A stretch of DNA of 5,260 bases. It comes from Spirochaetaceae bacterium (GTDB lineage: Bacteria > Spirochaetota > Spirochaetia > Treponematales > Breznakiellaceae). The DNA lies in NCBI GenBank assembly GCA_031280705.1, contig JAITGJ010000135.1, positions 1 through 5,260 of the forward strand, given 5' to 3'. This document shows positions 1-5,220 of this stretch, one piece after another (positions within the stretch are counted from its first letter, which is position 1; each line of letters begins with the position of its first letter). The translations under genes and the position numbers were made by a program. The notes under the pieces are model-generated. The model was not told where the DNA came from and did not search any database. It saw nothing but the letters and a program-made list of their open reading frames with translations.

Positions 1-18
1 TACCTGGGTTTCCGCCAT
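1..18 (-). CDS. Possible 5' end of a minus-strand gene cut by the window edge
   Basis: An ATG on the minus strand at 18-16 begins the reading M-A-E-T-Q-V before the window ends, so no product can be named. Two things support a start here. An AAGG lies 8 bases upstream (30-27), with a stronger GGAGGAGG further up (42-35, but 16 bases from the ATG). A promoter-like pair of hexamers lies at 69-74 and 47-52. Only six codons are visible, so this could equally be chance. If real, the gene is divergent from the phosphohexomutase. Confidence 0.25.
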
Positions 19-46
19 GATACTCGCCTTCGGGCCTCCTCCATGG

Positions 47-74
47 AGTGTAACATACGGTTTGTGAATGTAAA
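47..74 (-). promoter_or_regulatory. Candidate sigma-70-type promoter, minus strand
   Basis: On the minus strand TTTACA (74-69, five of six matches to TTGACA) is followed after 16 bases by TACACT (52-47, four of six matches to TATAAT). Transcription would begin near position 40 and give a short leader to the possible ATG at 18. The stretch is visibly more AT-rich than its surroundings. The call rests on hexamer matching alone. Confidence 0.3.
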
Positions 75-115
75 ATGGGGGTACAGGGCCAGCGCACTAT
101 GTATGCTAACTCTTT

Positions 116-304
116 ATGCTGTTCGGCTGCGGCGGTTTTTCCGGCAAAAAATTCCCGCCCGCTGAAATCGTGAGCCTGTTTCCGCGCCGTTTCCAGGCGG
201 GCAGGCGACGCCTCAAGCGCCCGGGCCGTTTCACCGTCCAGTTCCCGGCCCGCCCGCAGCGCGGCGCAACGCGCGGCGTTGAATAAAGTTGAATAAATCA
301 GCAC
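116..304 (-). pseudogene. Possible remnant of a minus-strand gene, unrecognised
   Basis: The minus-strand frame read from GTG at 304 stays open to the window edge. Between about 280 and 118 it uses G/C-ending codons like the neighbouring genes and gives a plausible hydrophilic, helix-prone peptide rich in Ala, Arg, Glu and Leu (for example the stretch LFNAARCAALRAGRELDGE). Below about 118 the composition turns AT-rich and the peptide loses this character. No proper ribosome binding site precedes the GTG: an AAGGA abuts it with only one base between. I recognise no family. It may be a decayed gene fragment, or an artefact of GC-rich DNA, which leaves long frames open by chance. A 56-codon plus-strand frame (116-286) covers the same bases and looks less protein-like. 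Confidence 0.18.
278..297. repeat. Perfect 10-bp tandem direct repeat (two units)
   Basis: The decamer gttgaataaa occurs twice back to back (278-287 and 288-297), just upstream of the phosphohexomutase leader. Each unit contains a TTGAAT that resembles a -35 hexamer, but no good -10 hexamer lies at 16-18 bases from either. It could be a regulator site or simple slippage. The repeat itself is certain and its role is unknown. Confidence 0.6.
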
Positions 305-334
305 TTCCTTAGGGAAGTCCGTCTATGATATAGT
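303..334 (+). promoter_or_regulatory. Leader of the phosphohexomutase: small inverted repeat and a -10-like box
   Basis: A 6-bp inverted repeat (acttcc / ggaagt, loop ttag) spans 303-318. It is followed by TATAGT at 329-334, a five-of-six match to the -10 consensus. No convincing -35 lies 16-18 bases upstream, so any promoter here would be weak or activator-dependent, with the inverted repeat as a possible binding site. If transcription starts near 341, the ATG at 345 would have almost no leader, which would favour the ATG at 372 as the true start. Confidence 0.25.
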
Positions 335-344
335 ACATGAACCT

Positions 345-2159
345 ATGGCGGCGCTTCATATTCTGGAATCCATGATCCTCTCCGCTTCGGGCTGGCGGGG
401 TGTTTTTGCCGCGTCGGGCGATGAAGAAAGCGCGGAAAGCGGCATTTCGGCGGACCGGGCGATCATGGTCCGCGCCGCCGCGCGGGTGTTTGCGGAATAC
501 CTCGCGGCGCGCGGCGGCGGACAACCCGCCGTGCTTGTGGGCCGGGACACCCGCCCTACGGGAAAGGTTATCGCCGATCACCTGATCCGCGCCTTTATCG
601 CCCTGGACTGCCGTGTCCGGTATGTGGGCATTACCGCCGCGCCTGAAATCATGGCCCGCGCGCGGGATTTCGCGCCGGATGCGGGGGCGGGCTTTGTCTT
701 CATTTCCGCAAGCCACAATCCGATCGGACACAATGGCCTCAAATTCGGGCTTACCGGTGGCGGAGTACTCCCCGGCACAGAGGCGGCCCTGCTTGCCGCG
801 CGGCTCCGGGAAATTCTCGCCGGCGCGGAAAGCGCCGTCCCGGCGCAAGAACCGGACGGCGAAGCAATTGCGCGGGTATACGCGGAGGAAAGCGCGGAAA
901 AAGAACGGGCCCTCCACGCTTACGGTCATTTCGCCCTGGAAACCGCCGGGGGAGCAGACAGCGCTGTGATCACGGCGATCCGCGCCGCGCTCGCGGAACA
1001 GCCCCTGGGCGTGGCGGCGGACCTCAACGGTTCGGCCCGGACCCGCTCCATCGACGAGCCGTTCATCACGGCGCTCGGCGCGCGTTACCGGGCCATCAAT
1101 ACAGAACCCGGGGCGATTGCGCACCGCATCGTTCCCGAAGGGGAATCTCTTGAACCGTGCCGGGAATTTCTGGAAACGCTCCACCGTGGGGATGGCGCTT
1201 TTGTGCTGGGCTATGTTCCCGACTGCGACGGCGACCGGGGAAACCTTGTTATTTGGGACGATCACGCCCGCCGCGCGCGGACGCTTGAGGCGCAGGAAGT
1301 GTTTGCCCTGGCCTGTGTTTCGGAACTTGCCCACCTGGTTTGGACCGGGGAGCTTACCTATGACGAAGCGGGACGGCCCCGGCAAAAAGTTGCCGTCGCG
1401 GTCAACGATCCTACCTCGCTCCGCGTTGACGCCATCGCGGAAGCTTTTGGCGCGGCATTGTTCCGCGCCGAAGTGGGAGAGGCCAATGTGGTAAGCCGCG
1501 CGCGGGAACTGCGGGAAGCGGGCTATATCGTGCGCATTTTGGGAGAAGGTTCGGCGGGCGGCAATATTACCCACCCGTCGGCGGTGCGGGACCCGCTCAA
1601 CACGGTGATGGCCCTCCTCAAACTCCTCGCCGTGCGAAACGGGGCGCAGGACGGCGCGGGCTTTTTCGATATTTGGCGGCGCCGGGCGGGAATTGCCGCG
1701 CCGCACCGCGCCGGGTTTACGCTCGCGGACATTATCGCCTCCCTGCCTCCGTATGTCAGCACCGGGGCCTATACGGATGACGCCATCCTCCGGGTAAAAA
1801 CCACGCAGCACGGCGCGCTCAAGGACCGCTACCAGGCGATATTCCTGCGTGAATGGGAGACACGCCGCGCCGATCTTGCCGCCTGCGGCATCACCAGTTG
1901 GGAAGCGGCGGCCTACCAGGGGACGAAGGAGACGCGCCCGCTTGAACGGTTTGGCGATGCCGGACGGGGCGGGCTTCGGATTGTTTTCAGAAACGGCGCG
2001 GGAAAACCGGCCGCCTGTATCTGGATGCGCGGTTCCGGCACGGAGCCGGTTTTCCGGGTGATGGCGGACGCGGCGGGCCCGGACAGCCGCCTTGAACGGG
2101 ACCTGATCGCGTGGCAGCGGCGCATGGTAATGGAAGCGGACGCCGCGGGCCGGAACTGA
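345..2159 (+). CDS. Alpha-D-phosphohexomutase (phosphoglucomutase/phosphomannomutase family)
   Basis: This cytoplasmic enzyme interconverts hexose 1-phosphate and 6-phosphate through a bisphosphate intermediate, linking imported sugars to glycolysis and to sugar-nucleotide synthesis. The longest reading has 604 residues and all four family signatures in order. The N-terminal SGWRG is at 15-19. The catalytic phosphoserine loop S-A-S-H-N-P is at 121-126, with Ser123 as the phosphorylated residue. The Mg2+ loop D-C-D-G-D-R is at 293-298 (Asp293, 295, 297). The sugar-specificity loop G-E-G-S-A-G-G is at 400-406, and the phosphate-binding loop R-G-S-G-T-E-P is at 562-568 with Arg571. It is longer than the roughly 450-residue bacterial PMM/PGM type and nearer the 550-600-residue type. 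The start is uncertain. ATG 345 has no ribosome binding site, while ATG 372 has a weak GGAA 4 bases upstream and leaves the usual short stretch before SGWRG, so 372 may be correct. Glucose versus mannose preference cannot be told from sequence. No U-tract terminator follows; the first strong stem downstream is repeat copy 1. Confidence 0.93.
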   Translation: MAALHILESMILSASGWRGVFAASGDEESAESGISADRAIMVRAAARVFAEYLAARGGGQPAVLVGRDTRPTGKVIADHLIRAFIALDCRVRYVGITAAPEIMARARDFAPDAGAGFVFISASHNPIGHNGLKFGLTGGGVLPGTEAALLAARLREILAGAESAVPAQEPDGEAIARVYAEESAEKERALHAYGHFALETAGGADSAVITAIRAALAEQPLGVAADLNGSARTRSIDEPFITALGARYRAINTEPGAIAHRIVPEGESLEPCREFLETLHRGDGAFVLGYVPDCDGDRGNLVIWDDHARRARTLEAQEVFALACVSELAHLVWTGELTYDEAGRPRQKVAVAVNDPTSLRVDAIAEAFGAALFRAEVGEANVVSRARELREAGYIVRILGEGSAGGNITHPSAVRDPLNTVMALLKLLAVRNGAQDGAGFFDIWRRRAGIAAPHRAGFTLADIIASLPPYVSTGAYTDDAILRVKTTQHGALKDRYQAIFLREWETRRADLAACGITSWEAAAYQGTKETRPLERFGDAGRGGLRIVFRNGAGKPAACIWMRGSGTEPVFRVMADAAGPDSRLERDLIAWQRRMVMEADAAGRN

Positions 2160-2261
2160 AAACCCCGGACGGCGATACGGCGCGTTAAACGCGAAAAGGC
2201 GCGGACTGCCCTCTGGACAGAAATGTTGAAAAAGCGCATTGACAAAAGGGACTCTCTAATA

Positions 2262-2389
2262 GACTTGTTCAATAACCCGGTTGGTTATTGAACAAGTCCT
2301 GCAATTTCTCGCCCCGGCGCTACGCTTTGGGGCTGCAAAATTGCATTTTTTAGCGGAAGTTGTTTAACAACTGAAGTTATTAAACAACT
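2262..2389 (+). repeat. Three-hairpin repeat element, copy 1
   Basis: Three stems lie in a row. H1 (2262-2298) has perfect 16-bp arms, gacttgttcaataacc and its complement, around the loop CGGTT. The core hairpin (2300-2345) has an 8-bp lower stem tgcaattt/aaattgca, an internal loop, then gcccc/ggggc. H2 (2358-2389) has a 14-bp stem with one mismatch (C2368 x A2379) around the loop TGAA. Loops, core head and the linker (t-run plus agcgg, about 2346-2356) reappear in inverted orientation at 3215-3330 with different stem sequences. It begins 102 bases after the phosphohexomutase stop and lies 134 bases beyond the acetyltransferase stop. No U-tract follows any stem on the plus strand, so it is not an ordinary terminator. 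Its identity is unknown: structured RNA, hairpin-type mobile DNA and recombination site are all open. Confidence 0.75.
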
Positions 2390-2523
2390 CTAATTATAAA
2401 AAAGGCACGTAAAGAAAATTATGATGAAATTATTGAAACGAATGCGTTGATAAAACCGTACAAATACCCGGGGACGCATTGCGCCGCCCAACAGGACTGT
2501 TTCTGCGAAGTTTCCGAACAGCT

Positions 2524-3132
2524 CTATTCCCAAACGTCCAATTCCCTGTCCTTATAAAAATATTTTCTGTCTTTTTCTCCTATTGCGCGGATAACACGGC
2601 ACGGCACGCCAAATGCCACGACATTTGCCGGTATAGTGCTGGTTACGACGCTTCCCGCCCCGATTACCGAATTGTCCCCTATGGTTACACCCGGATTGAT
2701 TTGAACGCCGGAACCTATCCACACATTTCTGCCTATATGCACCGGTAAATTATATACATAATGATTTTCCCGCAAAACAGGCAGCACCGGATGCCCGGAG
2801 GTGGAAATAACCACATTGGGCGCTATCATGCAATAATCACCAATGTAAATATGTTCATCATCCACAAAAGTTACGTTTGAGTTACAGTAAATGCCCCGTC
2901 CCAAATGTACATGATGCCCGCCCCAATTCGCGTTTAACGGTGTCTCTATATGACAGCCTTCGCCGATTTCCGCAAACATTTCCCTGAGAAGTTTCTGCCG
3001 TTTATCCTGTTCGGTTGGCCGTGTGCGATTATACTCGTAAAGTTTTTCCTGATATTCAAATTGGTTTCCCATAAGGGAAGGATCGTCATAATGATATGGC
3101 AGCCCATTTTGTTTCCGCTCTTTATTGGTCAT
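2524..3132 (-). CDS. lacA: Galactoside/maltose O-acetyltransferase, LacA type
   Basis: This cytoplasmic enzyme moves an acetyl group from acetyl-CoA to a sugar hydroxyl; in the LacA family it is thought to detoxify sugars that cannot be metabolised. With the ATG at 3132 it has 202 residues, close to the 203 of E. coli LacA as I remember it. An N-terminal helical maltose-acetyltransferase-type region (about 3-57) is followed by left-handed beta-helix hexapeptide repeats (about 59-165, for example IGDYCMIAP, IGRNVWIGS and IGDNSVIGA). The catalytic His114 sits in S-G-H-P, matching LacA His115, and the C-terminal GVPCRVIR is nearly identical to LacA. ATG 3132 is preferred over ATG 3195 because GCAGGAG lies 8 bases before it and the 21 extra residues do not look like this family. 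The gene is far more AT-rich than both neighbours and is flanked by inverted copies of the hairpin repeat, which suggests separate acquisition. Its acceptor sugar is not known, so lacA names the family and not a proven substrate. Confidence 0.93.
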   Translation of the reverse strand: MTNKERKQNGLPYHYDDPSLMGNQFEYQEKLYEYNRTRPTEQDKRQKLLREMFAEIGEGCHIETPLNANWGGHHVHLGRGIYCNSNVTFVDDEHIYIGDYCMIAPNVVISTSGHPVLPVLRENHYVYNLPVHIGRNVWIGSGVQINPGVTIGDNSVIGAGSVVTSTIPANVVAFGVPCRVIRAIGEKDRKYFYKDRELDVWE

Positions 3133-3140
3133 AATTTTTT

Positions 3141-3147
3141 CTCCTGC
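3141..3147 (-). promoter_or_regulatory. Ribosome binding site that sets the acetyltransferase start
   Basis: On the minus strand GCAGGAG (3147-3141) ends 8 bases before the ATG at 3132. The longer in-frame ATG at 3195 would lie inside the likely -35 box (3190-3195), which also argues against it. Confidence 0.7.
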
Positions 3148-3166
3148 CGCGGTTTCCCCGTATTTA

Positions 3167-3195
3167 TGGTTATCCCGCATCCCTGTTTTTGTCAA
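3167..3195 (-). promoter_or_regulatory. Likely promoter of the acetyltransferase
   Basis: A perfect TTGACA lies at 3195-3190 on the minus strand. The -10 is less clear. TAACCA (3172-3167) has the ideal 17-base spacing but matches poorly. GATAAC (3174-3169) matches four of six bases at 15-base spacing. Either would give a leader of roughly 25-40 bases. The inverted repeat copy 2 begins 20 bases further upstream, so it would be outside this transcript. Confidence 0.45.
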
Positions 3196-3214
3196 TAGCG
3201 TTGTTCTGAAAAGG

Positions 3215-3330
3215 CATCTCTAAAAACTTCAGTTTTTAGAGATGAACCGCTTAAAAATGCGTGTTTCGCAGCCCATAGGGCGAGAAACCGCGAGGGAACC
3301 TCTGAAAACAACCGGTTTTTAGAGGTTCCC
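3215..3330 (-). repeat. Three-hairpin repeat element, copy 2 (inverted relative to copy 1)
   Basis: Read on the minus strand, this copy has the same order as copy 1. H1 (3330-3294) has 16 pairing positions around CGGTT, with one imperfect pair (G3304/T3320). The core hairpin (3291-3259) is a gccc/gggc head on a lower stem. H2 (3244-3215) has perfect 13-bp arms, catctctaaaaac and its complement, around TGAA. Shared with copy 1 are tttctcgccc, gggctgc, gcattttt and agcgg, plus both loops and their closing C-G pairs. The H1 and H2 arms are otherwise unrelated to those of copy 1. The copy lies between the acetyltransferase promoter and the 3' end of the symporter gene. Its H2 side faces the acetyltransferase, as in copy 1. 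Confidence 0.75.
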
Positions 3331-3411
3331 GAAACTTAAAAATGGCAGATTGTGCTGTTTTCAAAAGAATTTCAGGCGCAATTTCGCATAACCGGGCGGG
3401 CAGTTAATGCC

Positions 3412-3427
3412 ATGTCCCGTGGGACAT
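3412..3427. other. Short palindrome downstream of the symporter gene
   Basis: ATGTCCC (3412-3418) and GGGACAT (3421-3427) are perfect inverted repeats separated by two bases. The site resembles a dimeric protein-binding site, but it lies about 97 bases beyond the symporter stop and after its terminator, with no promoter beside it. The rest of the gap between 3331 and 3477 shows nothing I can name. Confidence 0.3.
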
Positions 3428-3477
3428 TCCGTGCGCCCTTGCGGAGCGCCGTCCCGCTGTGGCCGGTGTTTCCGCAG

Positions 3478-3508
3478 ATAAAAGAAACCCCTCCCGGGCG
3501 GAGGGGTT
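3478..3508 (-). terminator. Rho-independent terminator of the symporter gene
   Basis: On the minus strand a 9-bp perfect stem (AACCCCTCC / GGAGGGGTT, arms 3508-3500 and 3494-3486) with a 5-base loop is followed directly by TCTTTTAT (3485-3478). It begins 15 bases after the symporter stop codon. This ends the symporter message and separates it from the acetyltransferase gene downstream. The plus-strand side lacks a comparable T-run, so it works mainly in one direction. Confidence 0.87.
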
Positions 3509-3523
3509 CTTGCGCGGCGTGTG

Positions 3524-4981
3524 TTACGCCGGGGGCGCGCCGGAAGCCGCCATCGCCTGCATGGTTTTTTCCATGTTTGCTTTGGCGTATTTTTCGGCGT
3601 CGGCGTCGGTTATTTTATAACCCAGACTGAAGATGAAGAGCCCGATAAGGTTAATGGCCGCGGGAATGCCGCCCAGCAGCATCATAAAAGAGCGGGTAAA
3701 TCCTGCCGGCACGGGCTGGCCGGGCCGGTAGCCAATGAGGTGGAGGCCATACCCGCCGAGCGCGCCGCCGACCATCAGGGCGACCTTCATGGGCAGCGCG
3801 CCAAGGCCCATCGCCACGGCGCGGTTATCTTTGCCGGTCTTGTAGTAACCGTACTCACCGGCGTCTATCAGATAATTGCCGCCAAATCCCGCAAAGAAAT
3901 TGGAACCGATCATCGTGATGCAGCTCAGTGTTACATAGATAATAAAGCCCGCCTGAATTCCTCCGGCGACAGGATTGGTGTTGCCCGCGAACAGGGCGAT
4001 AAGAACCGAGTCAATGACGCCGACCGTCATGCCGACCTGCATGGCCCGTTTTTTGCCGAGTTTCCGGCCAAAGTAGGGGCCGATCATCGCGGCGACCAGG
4101 CCGAACAGGGTGCTCACCGTCATGGCGACAGGCTGGAGCATCATGTTATTGAGCACAAACATATAATAGAAAATACCCAGCGGGAGCGCCGCGAACATGG
4201 CGACGGTCGTGATCGTGTTGACCAGCACATAAATTAAAAGCTGATCGTTGGAAACAACGCCCTTGATCAGATCGCCCAGCGAGAGGGACTGGCCGGCGCC
4301 GCCCGCGGGCTGGGGCCGGTCGAATTTTTTGGTGGCGCTGGCCATGACATAGGTTCCAATCAGAAATACAAACGCCGTTGCGATGCCCAGCGTGGTGTAG
4401 GCGTTGGGGTGATACCAGTTGGGATTATCGGGCCGCGCGCCGAATTGCCGGGTCAGGAAGGCAAGGAGCGGCACGATGGAAACCGAAGTGATGATATTTC
4501 CCACGTACATAAAGCGCATCGATGTAACAGAAAGTTTGATACGGTCATTCATGTCCGCCCCGGCCATCAGGGAGATAAGCCCGAACTGGGATGTCTGGAT
4601 AAAGTTCATCGGTACGTTCTGAAAGGCATACCCCACCGCGGCGATGATAACCTGAAGCGCGAGGGGAAAGCGAAGGCCGGAGGGGCCGGTGTTGAGGAAC
4701 ATCATGATGATGCCCACCCAAACGATCCAGCCGCCCACGACAAACCACGAACGGTATTTGCCCCACTTCATGTTTGTTTTGGCAATAACGCTGCCACAGA
4801 TCGCGCCGCCCAAAAAGTCAATGATGCGGGGAATGATCAGTACCGTTGTTGCCAGCGCCGCCGTCCATCCCAGCCCTTCGGTCTGGAACACGGTCAGGTA
4901 GGACATCGTCAGCGCAAGGCCGATACCGGACAGCGGGGTATACAGTGAATACTTGAATACATCCCCATTTTTCAATGCCAT
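3524..4981 (-). CDS. GPH-family (MelB-like, MFS_2) sugar:cation symporter
   Basis: This is an inner-membrane secondary transporter of the glycoside-pentoside-hexuronide:cation symporter family, predicted to import a sugar or glycoside with H+ or Na+. With ATG 4981 it has 485 residues and about twelve hydrophobic segments in two halves, joined by a hydrophilic stretch near residues 215-245. Family marks are D55 in R-I-I-D-F, then W-G-K-Y-R at 73-77 (the kWGkfRpW region after helix 2). The C-terminal motif D-A-G-E-Y-G-Y-Y-K-T-G is at 373-383, with Lys399 aligning to MelB Lys377. By eye, MelB Asp59 is replaced by Gly59 and no acidic residue sits at MelB Asp19, so ion coupling may differ. ATG 4981 is chosen over ATG 5017 because GGAGGAG lies 7 bases upstream and falls inside the longer reading. 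It has its own terminator. Substrate cannot be told from sequence. Confidence 0.92.
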   Translation of the reverse strand: MALKNGDVFKYSLYTPLSGIGLALTMSYLTVFQTEGLGWTAALATTVLIIPRIIDFLGGAICGSVIAKTNMKWGKYRSWFVVGGWIVWVGIIMMFLNTGPSGLRFPLALQVIIAAVGYAFQNVPMNFIQTSQFGLISLMAGADMNDRIKLSVTSMRFMYVGNIITSVSIVPLLAFLTRQFGARPDNPNWYHPNAYTTLGIATAFVFLIGTYVMASATKKFDRPQPAGGAGQSLSLGDLIKGVVSNDQLLIYVLVNTITTVAMFAALPLGIFYYMFVLNNMMLQPVAMTVSTLFGLVAAMIGPYFGRKLGKKRAMQVGMTVGVIDSVLIALFAGNTNPVAGGIQAGFIIYVTLSCITMIGSNFFAGFGGNYLIDAGEYGYYKTGKDNRAVAMGLGALPMKVALMVGGALGGYGLHLIGYRPGQPVPAGFTRSFMMLLGGIPAAINLIGLFIFSLGYKITDADAEKYAKANMEKTMQAMAASGAPPA

Positions 4982-4988
4982 AAGAAAA

Positions 4989-4995
4989 CTCCTCC
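4989..4995 (-). promoter_or_regulatory. Strong ribosome binding site of the symporter gene
   Basis: GGAGGAG on the minus strand (4995-4989) lies 7 bases before the ATG at 4981. This near-ideal Shine-Dalgarno sequence fixes the start and rules out the longer reading from 5017. Confidence 0.88.
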
Positions 4996-5039
4996 AAAAA
5001 AAGTGTGTTGCATTCACAGCAGCGCCGCCCGCCTGCCGC

Positions 5040-5092
5040 GCCGTTCAGAAAACACAACCGCCCGCGCGCGGACGGGTTGTTCAAGGAACGGC
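5040..5092. other. Nested inverted repeats upstream of the symporter
   Basis: An outer 7-bp inverted repeat (gccgttc 5040-5046, gaacggc 5086-5092) encloses an inner 6-bp one (acaacc 5054-5059, ggttgt 5075-5080) around the very GC-rich segment 5060-5074. The structure ends about 45 bases before the symporter ribosome binding site, so it could be part of the 5' leader or a protein-binding site. No convincing promoter was found to tell which. Confidence 0.35.
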
Positions 5093-5198
5093 ATCGTTAA
5101 CAAGACGGTTTCGCTTACTGTCCAAGGGAAAAGAACAGGTTCACTCTACACAAAAGGCGCGGGTTTGTACAGGGGCTTTTCGGGGAAAAGGGAGGAAT

Positions 5199-5220
5199 CG
5201 CCATAAAAATGGCGTATTTT
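5199..5220 (+). other. Small hairpin followed by a T-rich tail
   Basis: CGCCAT (5199-5204) and ATGGCG (5209-5214) form a 6-bp stem around AAAA, followed on the plus strand by TATTTT. It has the form of a weak plus-strand terminator, but I see no plus-strand gene to its left in the window. The ATG of the possible partial gene at 5209 lies within its right arm. Confidence 0.25.

Noticed and set aside
116..286. 56-codon plus-strand frame starting with M-L-F-G-C-G-G
   Set aside because: No ribosome binding site, a basic low-complexity C-terminus, and the opposite strand gives the more protein-like reading over the same bases.
309..1811. 500-codon minus-strand frame antisense to the phosphohexomutase
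   Set aside because: It overlaps a gene with all four catalytic motifs, its product is Arg/Gly/Phe-rich with no recognisable domain, and long antisense frames are expected where codons end in G or C.
2239..2262. TTGACA (2239-2244) with a TAATAG (2257-2262) as a plus-strand promoter
   Set aside because: The spacing is only 12 bases, and nothing convincing stands at 16-18 bases; no gene follows on the plus strand.
2262..2298. H1 of copy 1 as a terminator of the phosphohexomutase
   Set aside because: The stem is long and perfect, but no T-run follows, it lies 102 bases after the stop, and the same module occurs upstream of the acetyltransferase promoter.
2479..2748. 89-codon plus-strand frame over the acetyltransferase 3' end
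   Set aside because: It lies mostly antisense to a clear LacA-type gene and its peptide matches nothing I know.
2262..3330. Integron attC sites flanking a cassette
   Set aside because: Hairpin-bounded single genes recall attC cassettes. Here, though, the copies are inverted instead of direct, each has three hairpins, and I could not match the conserved attC core triplets or extrahelical bases with confidence.
3521..4237. 238-codon plus-strand frame antisense to the symporter
   Set aside because: The product is very rich in His, Asp, Arg and Gly, the usual look of the reverse strand of a hydrophobic membrane protein gene, and no family is recognisable.
4409..4948. 179-codon plus-strand frame antisense to the symporter
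   Set aside because: Same reasoning: a shadow of the transmembrane coding strand with no ribosome binding site or family likeness.
5097..5125. TTGGAC-17-TGTTAA on the minus strand as the symporter promoter
   Set aside because: Spacing is ideal, but each hexamer matches only three of six consensus bases, which is too weak to call.
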